Shown here piece after piece: positions 14,628 through 23,797 of a stretch of 38,105 bases of DNA (the first letter of the stretch is position 1; every line of letters begins with the position of its first letter). The stretch comes from a virus. The position numbers and the translations under genes were made by a program. A model generated the notes under the pieces. That model did not search any database. It saw only the letters and a program-made list of their open reading frames with translations, and had not been told where the DNA came from. The stretch covers positions 1 to 38,105 of IMG/VR virus record IMGVR_UViG_3300048903_000270; one strand, given 5' to 3'.

Positions 14628-15302
14628 TTACTCCGATTGGATAATCGTTTGTACGCCGCTACCTCGCGGCAGATATTCCATCAATGCAGTCTTAAAGTTA
14701 TTAGACAGCGAAAATGTAAAAATGTATTTTTGAGTCATTGGCTTAATATTAATCGCGCCTGGCGCAGCATTAAAGTTGCTTGGCGCAAAAAAGTTATTAT
14801 GGTACTGTCCAAAGCCAAAAGCTGGAACGCCAAGCCCACCCACAGTCTCTTCGATATAGGCCAAGCCACTATCCGCAAATACGTCAGCCAGCATATAGTT
14901 GATATTGCTGACAGTAGTGTTCATTGTCTGCGCGTAGTACCGAATACGCAAAAGCTTTCTTGCTTCTTCAAGCTGTAGTGCAGATGCAGCACTTGAGCCA
15001 TAAAAGTTTGCAGTATCAAAATTACTTCGGTTGGCAAAACCGAATGGCCTTGCGTCTGTTACAACACTGCCATAGACAAGTGATACAGGCACGTCAAGTA
15101 TAAGTGCCCAAACGACTATACCAAACAGATTTGCAGTGCGCAGGTTAAAAACAGAAGATTCCCATCCAGCCCAAAATCCCTTCCACTCTTTATCGTACCA
15201 GTCCTGTTTAGCCTGGGATAAACCGACTAAATTAACAGCGAGATCATACTGCCACGTTATGTTTTGAAGCAAGTCAAGCTCGTAGTTAAGCTCTTTATCC
15301 AT
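14628..15302 (-). CDS. DUF2612-like tail or baseplate protein
   Basis: 224 residues from ATG 15302, which overlaps the stop of the J-like gene as TAATG; a longer in-frame start at 15353 would lie inside that gene. Patterns LFGIVVWALILDVPVSLVYG and LEEARKLLRIRYYAQTMNTTVSNINYMLADVF recall DUF2612, a family found beside baseplate J-like genes and thought to link baseplate and fibres. Gene order here fits that role. Confidence 0.65.
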   Translation of the reverse strand: MDKELNYELDLLQNITWQYDLAVNLVGLSQAKQDWYDKEWKGFWAGWESSVFNLRTANLFGIVVWALILDVPVSLVYGSVVTDARPFGFANRSNFDTANFYGSSAASALQLEEARKLLRIRYYAQTMNTTVSNINYMLADVFADSGLAYIEETVGGLGVPAFGFGQYHNNFFAPSNFNAAPGAINIKPMTQKYIFTFSLSNNFKTALMEYLPRGSGVQTIIQSE

Positions 15303-16519
15303 TAGGACACCACAACTGTAATGTCGCCAGATGCGAGTGTTGCAACTTCCCACAGCGCAATCACAAGTTCATCTGTAGAGTATACTGGAGGGGTAATACC
15401 GTCGTAAAAAGCCACTTCCACTTTTCGAATAAACAAAGATGGCAATTGCGTATTAATTGCCGCAGATATTTCAAATGGACTAATATGTACACCGACTACA
15501 TAGCCAGGTTCATTAGGCAATTGACCATTTGCATACTGCAATACAGCTGTTGGAATTGCAGTAGTGGGATCTATTGAAGATCCAGCTGCCACAGTGATAC
15601 GTACTACACTCCGCTTTTCAATAGGGCGGGTAAAAATAACCGGATATGGTTGGCCGCTGATCGGGTCAACAAGGCTTTGGTTGACGATAGTTCCATTGCT
15701 ACTACCGCCAGTATAAGGAGAACCAGTCTGCTTGCTTGCCAAAAGAGCAAGACCAATATCTGCGTCGATACCGCCTTGAACACAAATCCAAGTGCTAGAC
15801 GCTGGCATTATAACCCCATCAATTGTTGCGCCTATAGAGTTAGGGTTATCCCTGTTTTTTAAAGCCCGAACTCCATCTACTGCAGCCACATTGGAAGCAA
15901 TCGCAGCTGTTTGGCCTTTACCCATCTTGGATAAAAGAGCTACGCGCTTTGCACGAAGCTGCGAATCAGTTTCCTCAAATGAGCCCACAGTGACAGTGGC
16001 AGGGGTTGCGTCTACACCAGTCCAGCCGAAAGTGCCATCTACAATAGTAAAAGACGACAAAGTTGGGCTTAATGGACCGGCATCAATAGCCTGAAAGTCA
16101 CCAATAGCAGATATAGACGGACCAACTTCAGTGTCCATAACTAGCCTGTAATAATTACCATCCGAGTCTGCAATTCGAGAGCCAGATGGCACTACAGTAT
16201 TAAATGAACCTGACATCGCCACGCCATCGAGCACGGTAAAAGTTTCACCTGACGCCCAAATATTGTGCAACCCGCAAATAGCCTTAAGAAAAGTGCCAAC
16301 GCTCACTTGTGGGTTAATCATGTTAGCAGTTTCAGCAGTGAGTCCTACTACACCACTTCGCGCAGTTGTTTCAATATCAATAAGACGGCCTTGCGGTGTG
16401 TCGTCTTCAAGCAGCATAGTTGGGCCAAATTGCGCAATATACTCTGCCTGGACATCAGCCTTAAGCGTGCTAGTGTCAGGGACAACTACCCCTGTTTCTA
16501 CAATGTAGTTATACGGCAT
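15302..16519 (-). CDS. baseplate J-like protein
   Basis: 405 residues. ATG 16519 is chosen because GGAGATTTAT precedes it on the minus strand; the longer frame to 16540 lacks such a site. DTPQGRLIDIETTAR near the N-terminus, GTFLKAICGLHNI, the ESDSQLRAKRVALLSKMGKG-like EETDSQLRAKR, and VAAVDGVRALKNRDN are the usual features of Mu gp47/P2 J baseplate wedge proteins. It forms the baseplate periphery around the hub. Confidence 0.85.
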   Translation of the reverse strand: MPYNYIVETGVVVPDTSTLKADVQAEYIAQFGPTMLLEDDTPQGRLIDIETTARSGVVGLTAETANMINPQVSVGTFLKAICGLHNIWASGETFTVLDGVAMSGSFNTVVPSGSRIADSDGNYYRLVMDTEVGPSISAIGDFQAIDAGPLSPTLSSFTIVDGTFGWTGVDATPATVTVGSFEETDSQLRAKRVALLSKMGKGQTAAIASNVAAVDGVRALKNRDNPNSIGATIDGVIMPASSTWICVQGGIDADIGLALLASKQTGSPYTGGSSNGTIVNQSLVDPISGQPYPVIFTRPIEKRSVVRITVAAGSSIDPTTAIPTAVLQYANGQLPNEPGYVVGVHISPFEISAAINTQLPSLFIRKVEVAFYDGITPPVYSTDELVIALWEVATLASGDITVVVS

Positions 16520-16591
16520 ATAAATCTCCAAGCAGTACACTATTTTAGCATGAGCTGGTGCACCGCGTAAATAAGAACAGTTAGCAACAAC

Positions 16592-17548
16592 TTAACTGGC
16601 GCTAGGCGATGCTGTCCAAGTAGCATACCATCCAGTATCACGAGAAGTTATATCATACTCAACGCCAGTTACAACCCATTGCTGATTGACTGTTGGGTTA
16701 AGAGTTGAAAATAAATTAACTGCTCCTGCAAGTCTGACATTTGTGTCTGCCAGTGTTGTAAATTTGACGCCCCACTGGGTAATACTTGGAATACCAATAA
16801 GCTGGCCGTCTGCAGAATTTGCGTTTACTTCTACAAGTTCACCTTGTAACGCACTACCCCATTCAGTTACAACAAGTGTATCATCATCAACAAAAACACA
16901 AATAGTATTTTTGTGCAAGTTAGCTAATAACCCAACAACGGCTGATAGGCTATATGCCTTCTGTATAATCAAAGCGCTTGTACGAGCAGATACTGCTGGC
17001 AGTGTTGCAGTTACTTCATACCGCAGTGGCATACTGACAAGATTAGCTGCCCACTCACATACTGCCCTAAAGGACGACAATTTTGGTAAAGCATGAACTA
17101 CAAAGCCAGTACTCGATATATTCATATCAATTAGGCTTGTGACGCAATTCAACGTTAAAGATATATCTGGAGGATTGCCCAAACTTGTTTCCAAAATGGC
17201 ACCACGGAAAACAGTAATCAGTTTATCTGGTGCACTTTGCCGCCCAATACGAATATCAACAGGCACAAAAGGTTGGCTGTAGTTACGTGACGCCCATTGT
17301 GTAAAGTAGCCAACAAGATAATTCCGGCGTTCAGCAGTCAAGTTATCAATAGTAATAGTGCAAGTATTTTGCACAGCCAATACAGTTTTCTGAGTACGGC
17401 AAGTTATGTAGAAGTCCTCATTAAACTCTACTACATTGTCACCGTCGCCAATCCGCAGACTAAGCTTGCGGTTATCTACTTTATTGCGCGGAGCAGCTGT
17501 AGCTGGAGCTGCAGCTTTTACTGTGGTAGCTGGTAGTTCTATAGCCAT
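16592..17548 (-). CDS. baseplate hub protein
   Basis: 318 residues. The first 25 residues are Ala/Pro-rich; then a beta-rich body with RNKVDNRKLSLRIGDGDNVV, TCTITIDNLTAERRNYLVGYF, FRGAILETSLGNPPDISLTLNC and a C-terminal WVVTGVEYDITSRDTGWYATW. This is the pattern of hub proteins (T4 gp27/P2 D-like) of such phages. It follows the tape measure gene with a four-base gap, as in many myoviruses. Fold call from pattern and order only. Confidence 0.6.
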   Translation of the reverse strand: MAIELPATTVKAAAPATAAPRNKVDNRKLSLRIGDGDNVVEFNEDFYITCRTQKTVLAVQNTCTITIDNLTAERRNYLVGYFTQWASRNYSQPFVPVDIRIGRQSAPDKLITVFRGAILETSLGNPPDISLTLNCVTSLIDMNISSTGFVVHALPKLSSFRAVCEWAANLVSMPLRYEVTATLPAVSARTSALIIQKAYSLSAVVGLLANLHKNTICVFVDDDTLVVTEWGSALQGELVEVNANSADGQLIGIPSITQWGVKFTTLADTNVRLAGAVNLFSTLNPTVNQQWVVTGVEYDITSRDTGWYATWTASPSAS

Positions 17549-17552
17549 TTTA

Positions 17553-19541
17553 TTAACTCACTACAGGGCTGGCAAATTCCGCAACAGCGTAACGGAGTTC
17601 ATTTTTGAGATGATCGCCAAAGTCTTTTGCAACTCCGCTAACATCAGTAGCATTGCTTGTAACTTCAATCTTATCAATCTTAATATCGCCAACACCACCC
17701 TTGCCGCCTACACCTGTGGGTTTAGACTTATTAATCGCGTCAGCTTGGTTGGACATAGCGCCAACAGCTGCTCGATCCATGCTCATAGTACGCTGAGAAT
17801 TTGGGTTAATAGTTTTTTGCATTTGGCGAACACGAGCCTCGTATGCTCCACTTGTTTCACCGCGATATCCACCAGCAGAAACACCAGAACCTGCACCAAC
17901 GTTTGCAGCCCACAGTGCCATTGCCTGCTCAAGCCCAGTATTTACTAACGCCAAGGTATTGTTTTCAATTTTCTTGGTATATTCGGTTTGGGCCTTTTGG
18001 ACTTTACCTTGCTCGGTCTCTTGGTGTAGCTGATTACTCAAGATAGATTTAATATCATCAAGCGTTTTGACATTTGGGTCATTTTTGATAATTTCTGCTG
18101 TTTTTGCTTGTGCAGCTGCCAGCTTTTCAGCACTGACGTCCCTGCCCTCAAACTTGCCACCAGGGGCTAGTTGTGAAGCTGCTGTACCTACTTGGTTGGA
18201 CATGTCAGTTTGGCGCGCCTTTTCTTCGGCATCAAACTTGGCTGCAGCTTCTTCTTCAGCCTGTTTACGGATTGCTGCCCGCTTCTCAGGCGTCATATAA
18301 ATATTTTCTACCCGGGCAGTAGTCTCTGCAGCATCACCCGCTTTTTTAACGGCATCAGCCTTTTGCTCTTCAAGCGTGCGAGTTTCTGGGCCAAGGCCAA
18401 CCATATGGAGCAGGCCTGTACCAGCTTCTACAATCTTGGTCATACCTTCAATCAAGAAGCTGACAAAAGAGCCCCAGGCATCATGCAGTCCGGAAGTTGC
18501 TTGAGTCCATTCGTCTACTGCTTTGCTAAACTCGATAGTTGCTGGTATAGTCTTAGACCGTACCCGCTCATCATTAGCCTTTTGGTGGTTAGTTAGCTTT
18601 TGCTCAGTAATAGCAAGTGTTTCTGAGGCAGTTTGCAGCGTTCGGCGCCGCTCTGACTCCTGGGCAATAGATAACCCCATATCATCGATCTGCGCCTGAG
18701 TAGTCGACACAACAGCCTTGACATCAGCAAGTGATCGACCAAACAGCTGTACACCTTCAATAAGAGCGCGTTCGCCTTGGTCAGTTTCTTGTAGGGAGCG
18801 AAGATACTTATTCTGCTGCTCAATTTGCTTTTCAAGGCTAGCGTTTACCTCAACACCAGCCTTTTTCCATAGGTTAGCCTGCTTAATCAACGGATTATTA
18901 AAAGCAGAGGCTGGATCACGGGCGGCTTGACGCTGGGCCGCACGAATCTCTTCACCCTTGCTGTTTACACCTTCAGCAGACTGTGCTACCGACTCATCGC
19001 TAAGCCCAATTGCACGGCCGCGGGACTGTAGCCGAATAAGCTCACCCTGCGCGAGTCTTGCCGCATATGCGCGTTCGCCGAGCTCAATGGCTTCTTTAGC
19101 GCCCTCTCGAGCATCGTCAATTGCAGCATTAGCTGTTTTAATTGCACCAATTACTGCACCAATGCCTATAGCAGCAACTGCAGCAGCAGGACCAAGCCCG
19201 ACTATAACTTCACCAAGGCCAGAAGCTGCACCGCGAATAGCTGTAAGCTTATCAGAAGAAGACGCAACTTCGGTTAGCGACTTACCAAAAGCCTTACCAG
19301 CTTTTTCAGTCTTACTAAAGCTTTCAGCTACATCTTTGTTTGACTTGGCTGCTTCTTTGGCATTTTCTTTAGACTTCTTGGCCTGTATATTTACAGCAGC
19401 ATCATCCTTTTTACGCTTAGCCTGCTGCTTATCATGCTTTGCTTCTACCTTGTCTTCCAAGGCAGAAAGTTCTTTAATATTTTTTACAGCTTGGCCAGTA
19501 TCTGCGCGGTAGCGAAGAAAAAAAGTATTAAGCAGTGACAT
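17553..19541 (-). CDS. tail tape measure protein
   Basis: 662 residues: a highly charged coiled-coil N-terminus (KVEAKHDKQQAKRKKDDAA), a hydrophobic GLGPAAAVAAIGIGAVIGAI segment near 115-135 which may enter the host membrane, long heptad-type helices and an alanine-rich C-terminus. Length times about 1.5 angstrom per residue would give a tail near 100 nm. It fixes tail length and is released at infection. It overlaps the chaperone gene upstream by 14 nt. Confidence 0.85.
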   Translation of the reverse strand: MSLLNTFFLRYRADTGQAVKNIKELSALEDKVEAKHDKQQAKRKKDDAAVNIQAKKSKENAKEAAKSNKDVAESFSKTEKAGKAFGKSLTEVASSSDKLTAIRGAASGLGEVIVGLGPAAAVAAIGIGAVIGAIKTANAAIDDAREGAKEAIELGERAYAARLAQGELIRLQSRGRAIGLSDESVAQSAEGVNSKGEEIRAAQRQAARDPASAFNNPLIKQANLWKKAGVEVNASLEKQIEQQNKYLRSLQETDQGERALIEGVQLFGRSLADVKAVVSTTQAQIDDMGLSIAQESERRRTLQTASETLAITEQKLTNHQKANDERVRSKTIPATIEFSKAVDEWTQATSGLHDAWGSFVSFLIEGMTKIVEAGTGLLHMVGLGPETRTLEEQKADAVKKAGDAAETTARVENIYMTPEKRAAIRKQAEEEAAAKFDAEEKARQTDMSNQVGTAASQLAPGGKFEGRDVSAEKLAAAQAKTAEIIKNDPNVKTLDDIKSILSNQLHQETEQGKVQKAQTEYTKKIENNTLALVNTGLEQAMALWAANVGAGSGVSAGGYRGETSGAYEARVRQMQKTINPNSQRTMSMDRAAVGAMSNQADAINKSKPTGVGGKGGVGDIKIDKIEVTSNATDVSGVAKDFGDHLKNELRYAVAEFASPVVS

Positions 19542-19893
19542 TTGCTACCGCCTCCTCAAAGAAATCAATTACACCTTCCCACAGCGCATCCGCTAGCGAG
19601 GGGCTATTTATCAGCTCTCTAGCCTGTGGGCAGTTATATTCCAGGAACTTAATCAAGAGTGCTTGTTGTGCGGCTTTCGGAACATGGTTATCAAGCATTG
19701 CCTCTGTCGAAAGAGGCACCCAAATTTCATCTAAGATATGAACCTGGACATAACCAAAAAACTTAAGCCGATATTCTATCGGCTGGTCAAGTAGGCCAGT
19801 AATACCAAGTCCTTTAGTAAACAGCTCTCGGCCTACTATGGGCGGTAACTTCGGCAGTTTAAACTTTTTACCGCCGCCATCAATAATTTTCAT
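19528..19893 (-). CDS. tail assembly chaperone-like protein
   Basis: 121 residues, directly before the tape measure gene, the normal place for a tape-measure chaperone. FKLPKLPPIVGRELFTKGL and the later LSTEAMLDNHVPKAAQQALLIKFLEYNC share a pattern with the proteins at 21771-22241 and 21373-21774, so the three look related. It likely coats the tape measure during assembly. I saw no convincing slippery site in the 14-nt overlap, so no programmed frameshift is claimed. Confidence 0.55.
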   Translation of the reverse strand: MKIIDGGGKKFKLPKLPPIVGRELFTKGLGITGLLDQPIEYRLKFFGYVQVHILDEIWVPLSTEAMLDNHVPKAAQQALLIKFLEYNCPQARELINSPSLADALWEGVIDFFEEAVANVTA

Positions 19894-20387
19894 AATATTG
19901 CCCCACGAGCTGCGTTAACTACTGTATTAACAATACTTGCAGTAGACAAGGAATATTGGTCGCCAAATGCAAAGGTATAAATGTTGCCTGGCATACGGCC
20001 CTCTGCTGTAGCGGAAGACGACGCAACGCCGGAAATAATTCTGCCCTTTACAAAAGTTCGTATGCCGCCATTTGGAAAGCTAATTACAACGCTAATACTG
20101 TCATGTGCAAGTTTTGATGTAACAGCTGCACGGTTAGCGTTATAGAGCACAGCCAGAATTTGGTCTTCAGCAGAGTTAGCAATTACTGCAAAACTTACTG
20201 TAAGTGGCACAGCAGATGCATAGCTTACAATTCTGCCATTAAGGTCTAGTACTGCCGTACCTGTCTGCGCCTCATGAATTTGAATGCTATCAGCATCGTC
20301 CGCAAATTGGCTGATCTTAAAACCAACAGGCATGGTCTTGCTTGCAATCATGTAAGCGTAAAGGCCGCTTGTTCCTACATTGTTCAT
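19890..20387 (-). CDS. second tail-tube-like protein
   Basis: 165 residues, ATG 20387 after GGAGCATAAA. It aligns along its length with the tube protein at 23336-23797: GFKISQFADDADS against GFTINMFADDQAP, EDQILAVLYNANRAA against DDQNLSILHEANRIS, and GRIISGVASSSATAEGRM against GMIISGPATPSGSQDGRM. So it is a paralogue of the tail tube. Its place among baseplate genes suggests a tube-initiator or baseplate-proximal ring role, an inference. Confidence 0.65.
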   Translation of the reverse strand: MNNVGTSGLYAYMIASKTMPVGFKISQFADDADSIQIHEAQTGTAVLDLNGRIVSYASAVPLTVSFAVIANSAEDQILAVLYNANRAAVTSKLAHDSISVVISFPNGGIRTFVKGRIISGVASSSATAEGRMPGNIYTFAFGDQYSLSTASIVNTVVNAARGAIL

Positions 20388-20388
20388 T

Positions 20389-21015
20389 TTATGCTCCAGG
20401 AACTGTCATTCGCGCCTTAACGCTAATCTCATCAGCGCCAGAAACTGTTTGCGGCCGTTGTAGACCTGCTTTTTGCCGATCGGCATAACGAGCAAGTTCG
20501 ACATTAGACGGATCTGACATTTTAGAAGTGGCTGCAGTCTTTTGGATATACTCATGAAAGCCGAGCGTAATCTGCAGCGCATCATAAATGCCTGGGTCAC
20601 GCTGAATAGGCAGGCTAGACAGCAGCATATCTGGGTACATGATATCGTCTACTTGCAGCATCACCAGCGTGTTACTGTAGTAGAGCTGTCCAAGCTCAGA
20701 ATAAAACTGTGACAAAAGGCCGGACTCAACAAGCAGTATTACGCTAGCCGTTCTCGGCTCAAATACAACGTTGTCCTGTAGTGACTTGTTAGTTTCCAGC
20801 GGGTGGCTTGCTACAGCTTTTGTCAGTTGGACTTCAATGTCCATAATACCGACGCCGTTGAAAATAGACGACACTGCGCGGTTTAGGTAAATGCCATGGC
20901 GTGGCGCTGTAGAAAAGAAATCTTCGATTGCGCCAGTTACACTATCGAATATTCCCTTTGCAGTTGCCGCCAGGCCCTTAGCAGCCGAAGTAATACCCGA
21001 AACAAACTCAAACAT
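20389..21015 (-). CDS. baseplate or tail hub-associated protein
   Basis: 208 residues, overlapping the upstream gene by eight bases. The N-terminus has an amphipathic GITSAAKGLAATAKGIFDSVTGAIEDF helix; the body (EVQLTKAVASHPLETNKSLQDNVV, RDPGIYDALQITLGFHEYIQ) resembles Dit-like distal tail domains, in which a V..HP...G...TDH-type strand is usual. It probably joins tube and baseplate. The family is uncertain. Confidence 0.5.
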   Translation of the reverse strand: MFEFVSGITSAAKGLAATAKGIFDSVTGAIEDFFSTAPRHGIYLNRAVSSIFNGVGIMDIEVQLTKAVASHPLETNKSLQDNVVFEPRTASVILLVESGLLSQFYSELGQLYYSNTLVMLQVDDIMYPDMLLSSLPIQRDPGIYDALQITLGFHEYIQKTAATSKMSDPSNVELARYADRQKAGLQRPQTVSGADEISVKARMTVPGA

Positions 21016-21376
21016 TTTGGTTGTTCCCTGTTATAACAATGCCATACTCAGTCACGGTGCCGGTAACAAAACTGAGCTCGCCTTCTGTGGGTATACTCAT
21101 TTTAATACCGGCAACAGATACAACTCCGGTAGAGTTTGTCAATGCGTCTTGCATGGCATAAGTCAGTGGCGCAATGCCCTCAATACCGGATTGAAAAACA
21201 GTTGTCATATACGGAAGGCCATGAGCCTTGTCATAACGGCATTCGCCAACTAGCGTTGAAAGTCGTTGAGTCAAAAAGTCCGACATCGCATCTTGGTCGG
21301 TCTTAACAGTGAGAGACCCTTGGCGGTCAAGGAACAGGTCTCGGCTTCCATTTACGCCTAGGGTCAATACGCTCAT
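21008..21376 (-). CDS. gp25-like baseplate wedge protein
   Basis: 122 residues. FLTQRLSTLVGECRYDKAHGLPYMTTVF is the typical pattern of gp25/P2 W-like baseplate proteins (an arginine-rich helix, a glutamate, then GxPW-like turn), followed by a small beta domain. It would form the inner wedge and nucleate the sheath. Gene overlaps on both sides suggest coupled translation. Confidence 0.65.
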   Translation of the reverse strand: MSVLTLGVNGSRDLFLDRQGSLTVKTDQDAMSDFLTQRLSTLVGECRYDKAHGLPYMTTVFQSGIEGIAPLTYAMQDALTNSTGVVSVAGIKMSIPTEGELSFVTGTVTEYGIVITGNNQNV

Positions 21377-21774
21377 TGCTTAATTCGCTCCAAGTGGTCT
21401 TCGATGATATAGCGAAGTTGTTCCTGCAAACCAGATTTAATGGCGTCAAGCAGGCCAACTTTTTCCAGAAAAGAACAGTTGTGTCGTAGGCAAGCATACT
21501 CCAACTGGACCATAGTCCACCAGTCTGGAATATGCTGGTTGATAAGCTCATTGCTGTTAAGGTGTACTGCGTCCTCGCCTTCACCCACAGAGACGTAGGC
21601 CATCAGCTTCAGAGCGGCTTGCTCGTTGGCTTTGTAGGTAAACTCTTTGTTGAGGATAGACAGCGGATAACCGGCGACAATAGACCGGCCATCAAGCGGG
21701 CTAAACTTATGAACGGTATACTCAAGAACAGTAGTGCCGTCGGCAGTAGGGATTTTAACTTGTGCAATGCTCAT
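21373..21774 (-). CDS. tail assembly chaperone-like or baseplate accessory protein
   Basis: 133 residues. The second half, HLNSNELINQHIPDWWTMVQLEYACLRHNCSFL, shares its IPxW...E...C...FL pattern with the neighbouring 21771-22241 protein and, more weakly, with 19528-19893. The first half is beta-like (VKIPTADGTTVLEYTVHKFS). No named family. Related proteins in this position suggest assembly helpers rather than virion parts. Confidence 0.45.
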   Translation of the reverse strand: MSIAQVKIPTADGTTVLEYTVHKFSPLDGRSIVAGYPLSILNKEFTYKANEQAALKLMAYVSVGEGEDAVHLNSNELINQHIPDWWTMVQLEYACLRHNCSFLEKVGLLDAIKSGLQEQLRYIIEDHLERIKQ

Positions 21775-22241
21775 TGGTTATTTGCCGCCTTTTGTGAACG
21801 ATATTCATTGATTCTTTTTACTGTTAGAATGTCCAACAGCTTAAACATTTCTTCAAGTGACAGACTATCGCGAAGTTCCAAGTAAGTTGCCATGCCGTTG
21901 GAAACGAGGGCTGACACAGAGGGGTCAACATTCTTGGACTCAGCTACAATATATTTTGTTGCTTTCATTTCCTCTGGAACGTGGTGCGGCTGCCAAGTAG
22001 CAAGGAATCCAAAATTTAGCTCATATGATTCTTGTTCAGCCAGCGACAATACTTCCCAGCTTGGAACATACATTTCTACAAGCTTGTCGCCACCAAGCTC
22101 TACCCATCTACCATCAACATCTACAGCAATATACGGACGAAGTTTCGATAGGTCGCCTTCCATTTTTGCAAGTAGTTCACGTGCCGCAATAGCTGGAATA
22201 AGCTTGAATTTGAATTGCATGCCTTGGATTGATTTAATCAT
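21771..22241 (-). CDS. tail assembly chaperone-like or baseplate accessory protein
   Basis: 156 residues. QFKFKLIPAIAARELLAKMEGDL aligns with FKLPKLPPIVGRELFTKG of the protein before the tape measure; GGDKLVEMYVPSWEVLSLAEQESYELNFGFL matches the paralogue at 21373. The C-terminal helix LSLEEMFKLLDILTVKRINEYR is typical of tail chaperone adaptors. The role is inferred. Confidence 0.45.
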   Translation of the reverse strand: MIKSIQGMQFKFKLIPAIAARELLAKMEGDLSKLRPYIAVDVDGRWVELGGDKLVEMYVPSWEVLSLAEQESYELNFGFLATWQPHHVPEEMKATKYIVAESKNVDPSVSALVSNGMATYLELRDSLSLEEMFKLLDILTVKRINEYRSQKAANNQ

Positions 22242-22933
22242 TGGAAAGGAGGCACCTGTCCATTATGTGTATGTCCGTAAACAACTGCTCCACCCACAGT
22301 GGTAGCCTGCGGCAGTGTGGTAACTGGCCCGGTAACAATAAGATTTTTATCCACTTTCAGATTGCCTGTTATCTCAGTGTCAGGAGCATCAATTGTAACC
22401 TTAGTTGGAGCAGTCAGCTTAATTGCTGTGGGCTGAATGCTAATCCGAGTTGCGCCGTCTGTTGACTGAATAACTAACGCTTCTGCGTCTTCTTCATTTA
22501 TGGTATAATTGCGCATAACATCCGGTATGAAGATAGCATCACAAAATTTATGAGATGCTCCATCTGAACCAGCCGGCTGATCTTGCAGCGTTTGTAGGAA
22601 CAACGTGATATCACGATCGCAGGCATATATCCAACCAAGATCTCCAGGCTTAATTGGGAAATTGATATGGAAGTTACCTGCACCCATGCTCAGCACTTGA
22701 ATGTCAGGAATTGCTTTACGGTTTTGCCGAAGCAAGTCCCCACCAGTTGTCGGCCGTACGGTTGACATAATAGCAGGGCGGACAGTTGCAGTATTTGCCA
22801 CTCTGTCATACGACTCAACAATAGCTGGTAAGCAGCATTCAATATCCATGCTGATGGCACTTTGGATAAAGCGCAGCGTTGAGCTAACTGTTTTTGAGTC
22901 TTCTGGCTGAGTAACTAATGGTCCGTTAAGCAT
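22238..22933 (-). CDS. baseplate spike protein (gpV/Gp138-like)
   Basis: 231 residues from ATG 22933, which overlaps the plug gene stop by eight bases and follows GGTGGGGCG; a 31-codon longer frame exists. An OB-type N-terminal domain (LPAIVESYDRVANTATVRPAI, PIKPGDLGWIYACDRD) is followed by a repetitive beta-helix (TRISIQPTAIKLTAPTKVTI, TEITGNLKVDKNLIV) and ends with GHTHNGQVPPF, whose HxH can bind metal at a spike tip. It should puncture the host outer membrane. Confidence 0.75.
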   Translation of the reverse strand: MLNGPLVTQPEDSKTVSSTLRFIQSAISMDIECCLPAIVESYDRVANTATVRPAIMSTVRPTTGGDLLRQNRKAIPDIQVLSMGAGNFHINFPIKPGDLGWIYACDRDITLFLQTLQDQPAGSDGASHKFCDAIFIPDVMRNYTINEEDAEALVIQSTDGATRISIQPTAIKLTAPTKVTIDAPDTEITGNLKVDKNLIVTGPVTTLPQATTVGGAVVYGHTHNGQVPPFQ

Positions 22934-23231
22934 CGCCCCACCAATACAATTTGTGCAGTCCATTGGCAAAGTTTTGATAAGTAGGGTAACTTGCCCCGTC
23001 TTCGCAAAGCCAGCCAATATTGCCAAACCGCTTATTCTGCGGAGCAGGCATCATGGAAGTGTTAGCGGCAGATAAATGCCCAGAAATTACAGATGTTCCG
23101 TCTACAGTAACTGTTAACAATGTACTGTTAGACGGGCCCAGCTGAACAGTTATGCCAAACAGCCTTCCACCAAGCAAACAAGCTAGCTCTTGGTTGGGAA
23201 CAGCTTGTAGCTGGATTAGATTCATCGTCAT
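22926..23231 (-). CDS. baseplate plug-like protein
   Basis: 101 residues, ATG 23231 after CGAGGTAAGTTAA. The pattern of an N-terminal beta sandwich (GGRLFGITVQLGPSNSTLLTVTVDGTSVISG) and the later NIGWLCEDG resembles DUF6983 plug proteins that sit between spike and hub in small myoviruses. Its coupling to the spike gene supports this. Confidence 0.5.
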   Translation of the reverse strand: MTMNLIQLQAVPNQELACLLGGRLFGITVQLGPSNSTLLTVTVDGTSVISGHLSAANTSMMPAPQNKRFGNIGWLCEDGASYPTYQNFANGLHKLYWWGDA

Positions 23232-23335
23232 TTAACTTACCTCGTAAGGCATTATAACGCGAGGCGGACTGGCCAGTAAATAACCAGCAAATAGGAAAGC
23301 CCAGGAAAGCCTGGGCTAAAATGTAGCAACTGCTG

Positions 23336-23797
23336 TTACACGCCCTGGTTGTTGTCGTTACGGTCTTCGAACACGAAGCCAAAGGCTCGCGAGTTCATGC
23401 GGCCATCCTGAGAACCAGACGGTGTAGCTGGACCACTGATAATCATACCGCTAGTGAGCGTAACAGTACGGCCGCTTGGGAACGTTTCAACGATGGTAAT
23501 AACGTCCATTGGGCGAGCACCTTTCTTCTTGCTAATGCGGTTGGCTTCATGCAAGATCGACAGGTTTTGGTCATCAATAGAGCCAGGAACAACTGCGTAC
23601 TTGGTAGTAACAACAGCTGGTTTGCTCCATACAACAAGATCACCGTTAGGGCCCATACCATATGCGGCAGTTTCCAGGTCACCGCTTTCAATAGGCGCCT
23701 GGTCATCCGCGAACATGTTGATAGTGAAACCCTGTGGGAAAGTTACGCTTGCGGTAATCCGTACCGACAAGCCAAACAGGGAAATATTTGTGCTCAT
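23336..23797 (-). CDS. tail tube protein (DUF3277-like)
   Basis: 153 residues, start after CAGGAGAGCTTTAC. It lies directly downstream of the sheath, the standard place for the tail tube. GFTINMFADDQAP near the N-terminus and GRMNSRAFGFVFED at the C-terminus are features I associate with DUF3277. It stacks as hexamers to form the DNA channel within the sheath. It has a paralogue at 19890-20387. Confidence 0.75.
   Translation of the reverse strand: MSTNISLFGLSVRITASVTFPQGFTINMFADDQAPIESGDLETAAYGMGPNGDLVVWSKPAVVTTKYAVVPGSIDDQNLSILHEANRISKKKGARPMDVITIVETFPSGRTVTLTSGMIISGPATPSGSQDGRMNSRAFGFVFEDRNDNNQGV

Noticed and set aside
16304-16313. Extra copy of the heptamer near 16307
   Set aside because: The sequence is CTTGTGGG, not CTGTGGG, so it was not counted; likewise accacag near 27942.
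18958-19512. 184-codon plus-strand frame inside the tape measure gene
   Set aside because: Ser/Ala-rich antisense reading of coiled-coil coding sequence; no start signal, and the tape measure call is strong.
19528-19541. Programmed frameshift between tail chaperone and tape measure
   Set aside because: The overlap shows no convincing slippery heptamer, and separate starts with normal overlap explain the arrangement.
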